DNA from: a virus
DNA: 35,809 bases
Direction: 5' to 3' (one strand)
IMG/VR virus record: IMGVR_UViG_3300030380_004648
Location: 1 to 35,809 of that record
Position 1 is the first letter of the stretch, and the number at the start of each line of letters is the position of its first letter. A program made the position numbers and the translations under genes. Below, in pieces: positions 13,117 to 21,811 of the stretch. The notes below the pieces were generated by a model, which saw only the letters and a list, made by a program, of their open reading frames with translations, searched no databases and was not told the origin of the DNA.

Positions 13117-14612
13117 TTTAATCTCTCAATTTCCTTTTTAAGTTGTGATTGTTTTTCTAAGTTTATGTTGACGGCCTTTTTATGTTCTTCCATAGGATCA
13201 ACTATGAAGGCAGTCTGTTGAACAAAAAAATCGGCATTATCAAGAATAATTGGTTGATCTAAGTAAACATCTTTTACTTCATAAAATTCACGATCAATGA
13301 GTAATGGCTGATCTTTCAGTATACCTTGTAAAGTTTTTGCGGTTTGCAACAAATATTTGTCGATATCTTTTACAACGACTTCCTGCACCACTAGATCAAG
13401 TGAAGGATTTATGGAATCTGTTACTACCTCTATGCTCTCTTTCGGCTCTTGTAGCGCTTCTGTGAGCGAAAAATTTTCAGTTGCTAAATCTTCGCTAGGC
13501 ATTTCTTGGATTTCTTCTGTTGTTTCCTCTACAAATTCAGTTTCTTCAAATTCTTCTTCGTTTCCTTCTTCAATCACGTCATCGCCCTCCCCTAAGAAGA
13601 TAGGCGCTTCTTCTTCATCTTCAAAAAATGGCATAGCTTCGATTGACTCAAACTCGTACATCAACGGTGTGGTATCAGTATCTTCAAATAAAAACTCTGG
13701 AGCAAATTCCATAAAGGGCATGTCGTCGTATGATGTATCTATTGGTTCATCATATATAAGTTCGAAGTTATCAAAATCATCATCAATATAAAATTCACTG
13801 AAATCATCTATCCACTCGTCTACGTCAAAATCTAGGTTCTGTTCTATATCAAACAAATCGTTTGCCATTTCATCAAAGGTTGCATTATCAAATATAAATT
13901 CTTCGTAAGTCATCACTAGGCTAGCACCTAATAAATTTGGGCCTTGTTGTGATTGATTGGTGTAATTATTGTCAGTAGCAGTCCATGACCAATCTACGTT
14001 GTTTGCGCCAACATCAGTAAAGATCAAAGTATCTGTATATTGTCCACAATCGGCTGTAACACCAGTCGAGTTAGTGCCAGGATAACCATTACAATTACCT
14101 TGAAAACCACTGATCTCCGTTCGTGTTTGTGTAACTGTAGATAGGACATTATTAGCATTATCTTTCAAAGTAATGGAAATACTATGTGAGTCGTTTGCAC
14201 CACCTTTAGACTCGCAATTACCTTGATTACTCTCACAATTTGCTACGTCGATATTGCTTTCTAAAGTGATCCCATTATCCAGCATGGTTTGTGTAATTGT
14301 ATCGCTATATAGTTTTATATTATCAGCGGATATTGTCGCTGTACCAGTTACCTCAAAATCTCCACCAACATCATATTTATACCCACAATTAGCTTGTTGT
14401 GCCGGGCATGTTACAGTAAATCCGTTGATATTATTGCCATTGTAAACAACACCACTTCCACCGCTATTTATCATATCAGTAGATGATGAGTTCCAATCTA
14501 CACCACTATTAGTGTTCGGTAATAAATTATCAGTTTGTGCCGCGTGCCCCACACTCATAAACACGCCCGTTAATAACAATAAAGTGCCGAGTCCAATATA
14601 TTGCCATCTCAT
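13107..14612 (-). CDS. Large secreted acidic protein (501 aa)
   Basis: A clear Sec signal peptide opens the protein (basic MRWQY, hydrophobic GLGTLLLLTGVFM, AxA-type end GHA-A at about 24-25). Residues 26-235 are Asn/Ser/Thr/Gly-rich and beta-like with about eight cysteines. Residues 236-390 are extremely acidic (EDEEEAP, EEEFEETEF, EETTEEIQE). The C-terminus is more helical. An exported protein of this size is unusual in a phage late operon. It could act on the envelope at lysis or alter the host surface. Family not recognised. Confidence 0.75.
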   Translation of the reverse strand: MRWQYIGLGTLLLLTGVFMSVGHAAQTDNLLPNTNSGVDWNSSSTDMINSGGSGVVYNGNNINGFTVTCPAQQANCGYKYDVGGDFEVTGTATISADNIKLYSDTITQTMLDNGITLESNIDVANCESNQGNCESKGGANDSHSISITLKDNANNVLSTVTQTRTEISGFQGNCNGYPGTNSTGVTADCGQYTDTLIFTDVGANNVDWSWTATDNNYTNQSQQGPNLLGASLVMTYEEFIFDNATFDEMANDLFDIEQNLDFDVDEWIDDFSEFYIDDDFDNFELIYDEPIDTSYDDMPFMEFAPEFLFEDTDTTPLMYEFESIEAMPFFEDEEEAPIFLGEGDDVIEEGNEEEFEETEFVEETTEEIQEMPSEDLATENFSLTEALQEPKESIEVVTDSINPSLDLVVQEVVVKDIDKYLLQTAKTLQGILKDQPLLIDREFYEVKDVYLDQPIILDNADFFVQQTAFIVDPMEEHKKAVNINLEKQSQLKKEIERLKWN

Positions 14613-14851
14613 GTGCCCTCGCCTATTGTTTCTAATTCACAATGGTGTTTTATTACCAGCTTTTCTTGATTGACATCTTCTGCCTTACCTTCCATGCCAA
14701 AATCTTCATATAATCTTAGTGAGTCTGCATGACCAGTGAGGTTGCAACTATAAAAATCCATAAATTTTACTGAATTAGTAAATTCTGGTAAACAGTCTAT
14801 TTCACCGTCCAGGGAACATATCTTTAAAATTAAAACCCACTTTGCTATCAT
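14609..14851 (-). CDS. Small cysteine-containing protein of unknown function (80 aa)
   Basis: The N-terminus is hydrophobic (MIAKWVLILKICSLDG) and may be a weak signal or membrane segment. Four cysteines (LKIC, DC, YSC, HHC) could form disulfides in the periplasm. Start and stop overlap both neighbours by four bases (ATGA), so it is co-translated with two exported or membrane proteins. No family recognised. Confidence 0.65.
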   Translation of the reverse strand: MIAKWVLILKICSLDGEIDCLPEFTNSVKFMDFYSCNLTGHADSLRLYEDFGMEGKAEDVNQEKLVIKHHCELETIGEGT

Positions 14852-15489
14852 CTTCCACTCGTGTGCATGTTTTGTTGGCTTCTATACTTCTCTAGTATCT
14901 TTTGTTGTTCTTTCCAGATTTCGTAGTCCCCGCGCAATTCGGGCATGGCAATATAGACTCTTTTTGCCGCTTCTCCGATCAATGAATTACCGTTTAGCGA
15001 AATCGGGCAGTAAGTCCCAGATTGGAACATACTGTGCCATACGAGAGGATCAGCTGTACATAAACGGCTGAGTGCTGCTACCTTCATTCCTTGATCGTAC
15101 AACAGTTTACTCATCAATCTCGCTTCGCATAAATCATCTTTTTGTGTTATGCCAGTTGATACACCAAAATTAAATGTGCTTACACCTGCCGACATCGTTA
15201 TGGAGCAAGTCGAGATACCGTTGCTCAACGGTGGCGCACTACTTGGACTAGGACTCGATCGTACATTTGATGTGCTATTTGTTGTGCTGCTTTGATCGAC
15301 TGCTGTAGCGGCACTATAGTTATTGGTAGTGTTACTTTCGTAGCCCCCCTCAATCGCCGTATTCGATCCGCTCGAAGTAGTCTGATTTGTATCTGCTCTT
15401 ACGTCGTTGACAATAACAGCAAGTGTATAGACTACTATGATCGCCCACATAATGTACGCTAATATTTTATCAAATTTTGTTGGTTTCAT
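14848..15489 (-). CDS. Membrane or exported protein with Ser/Thr linker (213 aa)
   Basis: The start at 15489 (MKPTKFDKILAYIMW) overlaps the holin-like gene's stop by four bases; the longer ORF would overlap that gene by 70 bases. A hydrophobic segment (residues 8-27) ends NDVRAD, so it is either a signal peptide or an anchor. A low-complexity Ser/Thr/Asn region (about 32-85) leads to a folded domain with four cysteines (about 95-205). Periplasmic location is likely. It is not a recognisable endolysin: no Glu/Asp-Thr lysozyme, amidase or transglycosylase motif is visible. Confidence 0.65.
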   Translation of the reverse strand: MKPTKFDKILAYIMWAIIVVYTLAVIVNDVRADTNQTTSSGSNTAIEGGYESNTTNNYSAATAVDQSSTTNSTSNVRSSPSPSSAPPLSNGISTCSITMSAGVSTFNFGVSTGITQKDDLCEARLMSKLLYDQGMKVAALSRLCTADPLVWHSMFQSGTYCPISLNGNSLIGEAAKRVYIAMPELRGDYEIWKEQQKILEKYRSQQNMHTSGR

Positions 15490-15908
15490 TTTTTTAACTT
15501 GTTTAGTGTATTCATGCCAAATGACCCTGCTGTTATGGTCAATATGATCCACCACACCTCAGTCGGTGCTTGTTTTAGTATTTCCCAACCCTTTACCATG
15601 TGTGGCTGCGTTGGCTCGAAGAAAGTTGCCGCAATAACCGCACACCAAAAAATTACTAAAAATTCATCTTTAAACGATTTCGACATACCATCTGCTTGTG
15701 CTTTGCGCACATCTGCTTCTGCTTTCGCTATCGCTTTTTTAGCTTCTATTTCTGCATAATCGATTGACTGCCGAGCCGCTATCTCGGCGTTTTTTTGTAT
15801 GGATTTCAGTTCTTGCTTATGCTTTACACCGTCAACGACTTTGGTTACAACTCCCAAACCTATTTTTGCTATGGGGCTTGTTAGTAAGCCTAATAATGGA
15901 AAGGCCAT
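15486..15908 (-). CDS. Holin-like membrane protein, 3TM-type (140 aa)
   Basis: A hydrophobic N-terminus (MAFPLLGLLTSPIAKIGLGV), a charged helical region (35-75) and two C-terminal hydrophobic segments (FLVIFWCAVIAATFF, VWWIILTITAGSFG) match the layout of GTA/phage 3TM holins. Such proteins permeabilise the inner membrane at lysis. It follows a second small membrane protein and precedes exported proteins. The assignment rests on topology. Confidence 0.65.
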   Translation of the reverse strand: MAFPLLGLLTSPIAKIGLGVVTKVVDGVKHKQELKSIQKNAEIAARQSIDYAEIEAKKAIAKAEADVRKAQADGMSKSFKDEFLVIFWCAVIAATFFEPTQPHMVKGWEILKQAPTEVWWIILTITAGSFGMNTLNKLKK

Positions 15909-15909
15909 T

Positions 15910-16110
15910 TTACCCTCCGTTAAATATTCTCATTAAACCTACGATAAGTGCGACACAGCTGCCGATCCATAGTACGCTTTTGACAGCACCGCGACCATAG
16001 GACATTTCTAATTTTAGTTTCATAATATCGTTGCTGTTTTTTTCTACTGACGCGTGAATGTGCTCCAACTTATTAGCAAGGTGGCGCATAGTAATTTCTG
16101 TATCTGACAT
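15910..16110 (-). CDS. XhlA-like small membrane protein (66 aa)
   Basis: A heptad-patterned N-terminal helix (HLANKLEHIHASVEKNSNDI) followed by one C-terminal transmembrane segment (VLWIGSCVALIVGLMRIF) and a short Gly tail is the architecture of XhlA/haemolysin-type phage proteins that cooperate with holins. It directly precedes the 3TM holin-like gene, and its start overlaps the fibre gene's stop codon by one base. Confidence 0.65.
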   Translation of the reverse strand: MSDTEITMRHLANKLEHIHASVEKNSNDIMKLKLEMSYGRGAVKSVLWIGSCVALIVGLMRIFNGG

Positions 16111-17960
16111 TATGTGATCTCTCTATGGTCAGTAATCAGCACATTTGTGCCATCATTACTTGTAAGTCGTAGAAATGAGGTAGTTGTTGGGTCTGCTCCA
16201 CTTCCAAGATTTTGTGGCTTTGTTGACGTTACAGTTGGAAATGTTACTTTATGGTCGCCCTCTATAGAGTAAACTCTTAACTTTTGGTTATTAGCTGTTG
16301 CACCACTTGTTGTATGCTCTGAAACATAATAACTGTCATCATTTTCAAGTATTCTTATGTGTTCAATAGTCGCAGCGTTAGAATCTGCACAAGTATATGT
16401 GCTAGTACCAACTCTTTTTATAGTTCGTAAATCAAATCCACTCTCTAGGAAATAATGATGTATTTTTGTTTCGCCGCTACTAACTGTTTCTTCAATAACA
16501 ACCATGTTAGTGCCGTCTGCGGAAATATCAGATTGTATGAAACCAGTCTTACCACCTCCCCCAAATGCCGCTAAATCAGTACCGACATCAAATGATGATT
16601 CTAAAGCAAGTGTGCTAGTTATATCATAAGCAGAGCTTAGTGTTATTACAAAGTGGCTCGTAAAATCATTTGATGAAGAATTACCATGCCTTTGATTGGC
16701 TAAAAATAATTTTGTACCGTTTGAGTTAAATCTACCCGTAGAGAATAATAATCCAGTGCCACCGCTATCGCCTAATACTGTGTCTAAGTTTACAGAATTT
16801 GCCGCTGTGGTGTTTATAGTGCTGATATTATAATTACTTGTAAGGGCATGTTCGTGTAAATCGTCCCCTCTTATTAGAATTAATTTTGACCCGTCTGCAT
16901 TAAATTGACCACCTTTTTGTGCATTAGTGCTACTCATATCTTTGGATTGAACATGCGAAGCACTGGTAAGCAAATAATTTGTGCTTAAGTTGTATTCGTG
17001 AATTGGTATATTACCAGCGTCCTCCACTAAATAAAATTTACTACCGTCATCATTAAAAAAACTACCTTGTAAATCTTCGCCAGAAGTTGCAATCTGTCCA
17101 CTAAATGATGGGTCTGTTCTGCTGTTTTGTTGTAGTAAATCAAATCTCTTACCAACATTTTTTAGATATAACTCAATGGAGCTACCGGCACTGATATTAC
17201 TATAAGTATAGGTGGTATCACCCGAAAGTGTGTGCGTGAATTGCGTGTTTGCCGACCAATCAATAGCTGTTGATGTACCGCTTAGTGCTGTAGGAGCGGA
17301 GGCACTACCACCACCAAAATATGTTTTTGCGTTGGCGGCTGTAATCTTTCTATTTGTGCCACCTGCTCCGTCATCGACAATAAGCAAGTCAGCGTCAGCA
17401 AGTGTTGTTGTTGCTGTGCCGCCATCAATATCTAAGGCTGTAAGTGGTACTGCTGTAATTGTATTACTTGCACCGCTTATGCTTTTGTTTGTTAGTGTCT
17501 TAGTTGTTTGGGATAAATATGTGTCAAACGTGTCGACAGTTGTTTGTCGCATTGTAGAATTATCGTTGGTAACGATTCCGTCACTTCCTGCAACTGCGGT
17601 AGTTCCGGGAGAAGTGTCACCGTCCATGAGGTTTAGTTCTGCACCAGTTGCGGAAACTGTCGTAGAGCCAATCTGTAGATCGCCGTCCGCAATAGAAACT
17701 AATCCATTACCATTAGGGGTGAGTGTTATGTTTCCATTGGTGTTGGTGCTTGATATAGTATTTGAATCAAGTTGCAGGTTGTCTACCTTGATTGTCCCTA
17801 ATGATGATGTGCCTGCATTAAGATCGGCTAAATGGGACATTAACTCACGTATAGCGTTATTTACACCACTTGGCGACATGCCCTCGTCAATATTTACACC
17901 ACCAACGTCTGTATTACTACCCGCTGTTGCACTATAATCTGATATCGCGTCTTTGCTCAT
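16110..17960 (-). CDS. Tail fibre/spike with beta-propeller-like receptor region (616 aa)
   Basis: The first 50 residues (YSATAGSNTDVGGVNIDEGM, NNAIRELMSHL) match the virion-attachment start of many marine podophage fibres. Residues 60-220 are Asn/Thr/Gly-rich fibre repeats (LTNKSISGASNTITAVPLTA). From about 290, blade-like units recur: FNDDGSKFYLV, FNADGSKLILI, FNSNGTKLFLA, ISADGTNMVVI. This suggests a beta-propeller head for host recognition. It lies at the distal end of the structural genes, just before the lysis genes, as usual. Confidence 0.82.
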   Translation of the reverse strand: MSKDAISDYSATAGSNTDVGGVNIDEGMSPSGVNNAIRELMSHLADLNAGTSSLGTIKVDNLQLDSNTISSTNTNGNITLTPNGNGLVSIADGDLQIGSTTVSATGAELNLMDGDTSPGTTAVAGSDGIVTNDNSTMRQTTVDTFDTYLSQTTKTLTNKSISGASNTITAVPLTALDIDGGTATTTLADADLLIVDDGAGGTNRKITAANAKTYFGGGSASAPTALSGTSTAIDWSANTQFTHTLSGDTTYTYSNISAGSSIELYLKNVGKRFDLLQQNSRTDPSFSGQIATSGEDLQGSFFNDDGSKFYLVEDAGNIPIHEYNLSTNYLLTSASHVQSKDMSSTNAQKGGQFNADGSKLILIRGDDLHEHALTSNYNISTINTTAANSVNLDTVLGDSGGTGLLFSTGRFNSNGTKLFLANQRHGNSSSNDFTSHFVITLSSAYDITSTLALESSFDVGTDLAAFGGGGKTGFIQSDISADGTNMVVIEETVSSGETKIHHYFLESGFDLRTIKRVGTSTYTCADSNAATIEHIRILENDDSYYVSEHTTSGATANNQKLRVYSIEGDHKVTFPTVTSTKPQNLGSGADPTTTSFLRLTSNDGTNVLITDHREIT

Positions 17961-19582
17961 CGAAGTAATCCTCTTTGTTGTTCTTGTTCTTGTTGTTCTT
18001 GATCTTGTAAAAATGCACTGACTGGTCTTTGCGCCAGTAATCCAGTACGTGTACCTGCTGCTATTTCTCTAGGGCTTGCTCCACCGACCAAAGGTAAACG
18101 ACCAGTAAATCTACCAGTAAATCTTGGCGCGTCTATTGCACGTCTTGCTGCACCTATTGCTGAAGCACCCTCCCCAACAATACGCGGACTAACCAAACTA
18201 AAACCACCCACCGCTGTATCTAGGCCACCAACACCCGCACCAACACCACCAACTGCAACGCCACGTAGAAAGTCTTGTGCAATTAAGGGATTGGCTCGTC
18301 GTCCCGCTAACATTTCACGTAAGACTTGTGAATTTGGTAATTCTTCTAGTATTTCTTGCGCTATGTCATCGCCGCGACGTAGTGTATTATCTAATTTTGT
18401 CAAAACTGTCGATCGTGCAGCTGCCGTACCAACTTTTAGTTCTTGTTTTACCGCGTCGATGATCCGACTATCTTTTGCATATTCTTCAAATATTTCAGCG
18501 TATCTAGGATTTTTTTCTGCAATCTTAGTTCTCAGCTTATCCCTAATCGCTGAAAATGCAGCAGCTTCGGGTGTACCAAAATCTTTTGGTGCAAAGTCGT
18601 CCATACCTTGTCTAAGTTCTACTAAATCCTCTAATGTGCCGTCCGACTCTTTTAGAGGATTCATAACCTTAGTATTGATCTTCTTTAGAATTTTATCAGT
18701 AGCTTCGTTCTTCAAAATCTTTCTACCCTGCGACGCTCTGTAATCTGCCACCGATTTTACTATTTCGTCAATCTCGGCTTTTGTAAGTTTTGTTTGTTTT
18801 AGATCAATAGCGGCTGTAGAGTCCTCAAATTTCTTTTTTCTTCTTTTTTTAAGAACACCAAATTGTCGTTCTGCAAACCTTACAATACGTGAGTCTGGTA
18901 TCTTACCCCGCATAGCTGCACGCGCTAAATCTCCTGCGCTCGGATCAGCTAACAGATCAATCGCTTCTTTTTTTATGCCAGTGGTAACACCAAGAACTTC
19001 TGATCCAGCGCGCCCTGCTAACCTTGCAGTTTGACTTATCGGCTCTGTAATTATTCTTGTTGGATCAGTAATCCTACCGGCTCTTGATATTATATCGGTA
19101 GCCTTTCCAGTAGCACCAGCGACTCTAAGACCAGCGCCAGCACCAGTTAAGAACAAACTTAGATCGGCTGCAAAACCTACTGGATTTGTTGCAAAACGCT
19201 CTTTTATTGCTTCGGCACTGCCGTATTGATCTTTTAAGTATTTTTTTAGTTGGTCTACGTTCTGCTCACTTTGTTGTTCGCCCGGTATAAGTTTCGATAT
19301 TAGACCTTCTGATATTGCGCCAATACCTTTTAGAGTTCGTATTGGATTTGTAATTAAACCTACAAACGCGCGGCTCTCTGTTGCAAGATCGGGTAGAAAA
19401 TTACTTGCGGCTCTGGCAAAAACATTTCTTGATTGCTCTCTTTCAGTGCGCTGGTCGCCACGAAATTTTATAAAATCTTCTGTAGCTTTAGCGTATTTTG
19501 GATCACGCTCCTCTGGACTTTTTAACGATTCCCGTCGTAACAGTAATTCTGTATCACGACTAATATTATTAAAATCTACCAT
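17957..19582 (-). CDS. Putative internal virion/ejection protein (541 aa)
   Basis: A long, charged, mostly helical protein with Ala/Gly-rich hydrophobic patches (NPVGFAADLSLFLTGAGAG, GVAVGGVGAGVGGL) that could insert in membranes, and a Gln-rich end (QDQEQQEQEQQRGLLR). It is third of three large genes between the tail-hub region and the fibre, where podophages encode ejection proteins forming the trans-envelope channel. No lytic transglycosylase motif is visible. It overlaps the fibre start by four bases. Confidence 0.6.
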   Translation of the reverse strand: MVDFNNISRDTELLLRRESLKSPEERDPKYAKATEDFIKFRGDQRTEREQSRNVFARAASNFLPDLATESRAFVGLITNPIRTLKGIGAISEGLISKLIPGEQQSEQNVDQLKKYLKDQYGSAEAIKERFATNPVGFAADLSLFLTGAGAGLRVAGATGKATDIISRAGRITDPTRIITEPISQTARLAGRAGSEVLGVTTGIKKEAIDLLADPSAGDLARAAMRGKIPDSRIVRFAERQFGVLKKRRKKKFEDSTAAIDLKQTKLTKAEIDEIVKSVADYRASQGRKILKNEATDKILKKINTKVMNPLKESDGTLEDLVELRQGMDDFAPKDFGTPEAAAFSAIRDKLRTKIAEKNPRYAEIFEEYAKDSRIIDAVKQELKVGTAAARSTVLTKLDNTLRRGDDIAQEILEELPNSQVLREMLAGRRANPLIAQDFLRGVAVGGVGAGVGGLDTAVGGFSLVSPRIVGEGASAIGAARRAIDAPRFTGRFTGRLPLVGGASPREIAAGTRTGLLAQRPVSAFLQDQEQQEQEQQRGLLR

Positions 19583-19589
19583 GTCTATC

Positions 19590-20690
19590 CTATCTTAAAT
19601 ATTCTGCAAGTTCGTCATCTATTGATGTTGTATTTTGCCCTTGTGTCGTTGCAACGGCTTGTTGCGAAGATGGTGCAAGGTTGCTTTGTAGTGTTGTTAT
19701 CGAAGAATTTAATTTATTGATAACTATCTGTTCGTTTTCATCTACCCACCTTTCTAATTTATCGAGTTCTTGAAAGAAAGCAGATGAATTTAAATTTAAG
19801 GAAACGACCGTATTTTCTAATCTTTGGCCTTCCGTATCTGTTACTTGGCCAACTGAAGCACCGCTAGATTTTAGCGCCTGCAAGTTAGAGATGAATTGTT
19901 TGTTTTGTAAACGAGCGATCGCGTCCTCAACAGCTTGCCTTGTGCCGGTTTGCGGTACAATTCGTGCGGCTGCGCCAACTACTCTTACATTTTTCCTTAA
20001 AAAATCTATGTCGTTAAGATAAGTATCTGTAAGTTGCTGCTGTCTTTGTATTGCAGTCCTATCAGTTTGTATCTGTTGTTTTGCTTTTATGTCAGTATCA
20101 GTGCCCGGTACAATTTCAGCGGTAATAGTACCGTCCTCACTTGTTACCAATCTGTAATCTTCTTTTACTTTTCCGTATGACGCCGGCAGTTCATTGTCAT
20201 CATCATCTGCTGTACCAGTGAAGGCGTCTTTGATCGCAACAGCGTCAACTATGCTACCGCCCTCTAACAGTGAAATACCAGCGGCTATGTTACCAAAAGC
20301 TGTGGGACTGTCGAATACATTACGTAAGCCTTGTCCAAAACTAAATCGTTCTTCTTCTTCTTCCTCTGGCTCTACACCAGTATACGCGGCGTCTGTTCTC
20401 AACGCTGCCGGTACTGAAAATCCTGCTGGTTTACGTGCTTCAAGATCACGTCGAACGCTAATGTCCATATCACTGCCACGCGGTTGAGTGTTTACAAAGT
20501 CTGTACCAAACGGTGCTGTAGCAGTTACATTTGGTATTGTTGCGCCGCCGCTTGTTACGACGCCAGTTCCTCCACCTTGTGCATTATTACGCTGTCTTAG
20601 AAATTCTGATCTTAAACCACCCTCGCGTGGTCTTAAAAAATTAAGTACAGTTGCCAGGTCTTGACGACCGCGATCTTTCATAGTTACCAT
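19590..20690 (-). CDS. Putative internal virion/ejection protein (366 aa)
   Basis: GGAG lies four bases before the ATG at 20690, which overlaps the previous stop as TAATG. The N-terminal third is Gly/Ala-rich and disordered, with a Glu run (GVEPEEEEEERFSFGQGLR), a small hydrophobic patch follows (AFGNIAAGISLLEGG), and the C-terminal half is helical coiled coil (RTAIQRQQQLTDTYLNDID). Position and composition suggest an ejection or tail-assembly protein; no homologous family recognised. Confidence 0.55.
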   Translation of the reverse strand: MVTMKDRGRQDLATVLNFLRPREGGLRSEFLRQRNNAQGGGTGVVTSGGATIPNVTATAPFGTDFVNTQPRGSDMDISVRRDLEARKPAGFSVPAALRTDAAYTGVEPEEEEEERFSFGQGLRNVFDSPTAFGNIAAGISLLEGGSIVDAVAIKDAFTGTADDDDNELPASYGKVKEDYRLVTSEDGTITAEIVPGTDTDIKAKQQIQTDRTAIQRQQQLTDTYLNDIDFLRKNVRVVGAAARIVPQTGTRQAVEDAIARLQNKQFISNLQALKSSGASVGQVTDTEGQRLENTVVSLNLNSSAFFQELDKLERWVDENEQIVINKLNSSITTLQSNLAPSSQQAVATTQGQNTTSIDDELAEYLR

Positions 20691-21802
20691 TACACTCCTC
20701 CAAAGTAGCTTAGGTTGATACCGGTGTCTGGTCTAACACCTGCTAGTCGACCTCTTTGTCTTTCAATTTCATTTCTTAAGGCTTCACGTTGCGCCGGTGT
20801 TAAATTTGCCACGCCAACTCTTGCTCCGCTTGGGGTTATACCAAATGGATTTATTGTCGCGTTCAATGTGTCATTGGCGAATGTTGTTGCTGGTAAATTA
20901 GGGTTTATAGATAATCCCGGAACACCTGCTATCAGTTCATTATAAGACGGCGCGTCTTTATCTAATCTTAGTCCTATATTTAGAAGATTAGACGCTCCAC
21001 CGATATCAGCACCATATCCAGTAAGCGGTTTAAATCGTGGATCGGCTTGTCCTACGTTGGCTCTGATAAGATCAAGCGGTACGGCTCGTGCCCTAACACG
21101 CGGTATGCCAACGTTAGGGTTAATTCGATTGCTTCCTAATGGTGTAAATTGGGGTAAGATATTGTCTGCAAGACCTTCAATAGAGATACCTCTATTTGGG
21201 AAATATAAATCTAAGTTGTTACGTGTAAATTCATCTGTTGATCTACCACGACGCCCACCAGTCATAAATGGCATGCTATACGCTTCATCCGTTAGAAGTG
21301 GATTTCTATTAAAATATAAATCTAAATTATTACGTGTGAATTCATCTGTTGATTGACCAACACCTAATGGTGTGCGGAAACTAAAAGCACTAGCACCGCC
21401 GGGTGCAAAAGGTGGTATTCTATCTCTAACGTACTCTCTTCCATAAAACGGCTCAGCCGATCCTTGCTCTGCGGCTGCCGGACTAATATTTCTCATATCA
21501 TTCGGCGTATTTAGTAATTGATTTAGATTTAGGCCACCAAATGCGCCAACATCACTTGACGCTGCAACGTCGTCCCTTCTCCGTCTATTTCTATCTCTAA
21601 AAGGCTCTTTAACTTTTTCACCAATTCGATTGGCATACGCTGCCGCTTTGTTTCTATTCTCATTCAAAATCTTGGCATAATCTGCTTTATCTTTTGGATC
21701 ATCACTATCCCTTAAGTTCACGCCACCTCTGTATATTAAGCGACCAAATTTTGCCGATTCCTCAAGCTTTTTTAGCTTATCTCTCTCTTTTGATGTGCTC
21801 AT
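20690..21802 (-). CDS. Structural-region protein with internal repeat (370 aa)
   Basis: The N-terminus is highly charged (STSKERDKLKKLEESAKFG) and followed by a basic stretch RDRNRRRRDD. A 14-residue unit, STDEFTRNNLDLYF, occurs twice about 35 residues apart, and the duplication is visible in DNA at about 21201-21248 and 21312-21360. The rest is Pro/Asn/Gly-rich and probably extended. It sits among probable internal virion genes; function unknown. Confidence 0.6.
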   Translation of the reverse strand: MSTSKERDKLKKLEESAKFGRLIYRGGVNLRDSDDPKDKADYAKILNENRNKAAAYANRIGEKVKEPFRDRNRRRRDDVAASSDVGAFGGLNLNQLLNTPNDMRNISPAAAEQGSAEPFYGREYVRDRIPPFAPGGASAFSFRTPLGVGQSTDEFTRNNLDLYFNRNPLLTDEAYSMPFMTGGRRGRSTDEFTRNNLDLYFPNRGISIEGLADNILPQFTPLGSNRINPNVGIPRVRARAVPLDLIRANVGQADPRFKPLTGYGADIGGASNLLNIGLRLDKDAPSYNELIAGVPGLSINPNLPATTFANDTLNATINPFGITPSGARVGVANLTPAQREALRNEIERQRGRLAGVRPDTGINLSYFGGV

Positions 21803-21811
21803 ATTGTTATC

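Noticed and set aside
15770-15796. GCCGAG/CTCGGC stem with T7 tail on the plus strand
   Set aside because: It resembles a terminator but lies inside the holin-like coding sequence on the strand that has no gene; the T-run is the complement of Lys/Asn codons. Probably coincidental.
17212-17937. 241-codon plus-strand frame inside the fibre gene
   Set aside because: Antisense to the Thr/Asn/Gly-rich fibre region, which by codon bias creates long open frames of Val/Ser/Pro on the other strand; no start signal. The same holds for 13357-13791, 27017-27559 and 18291-18743.
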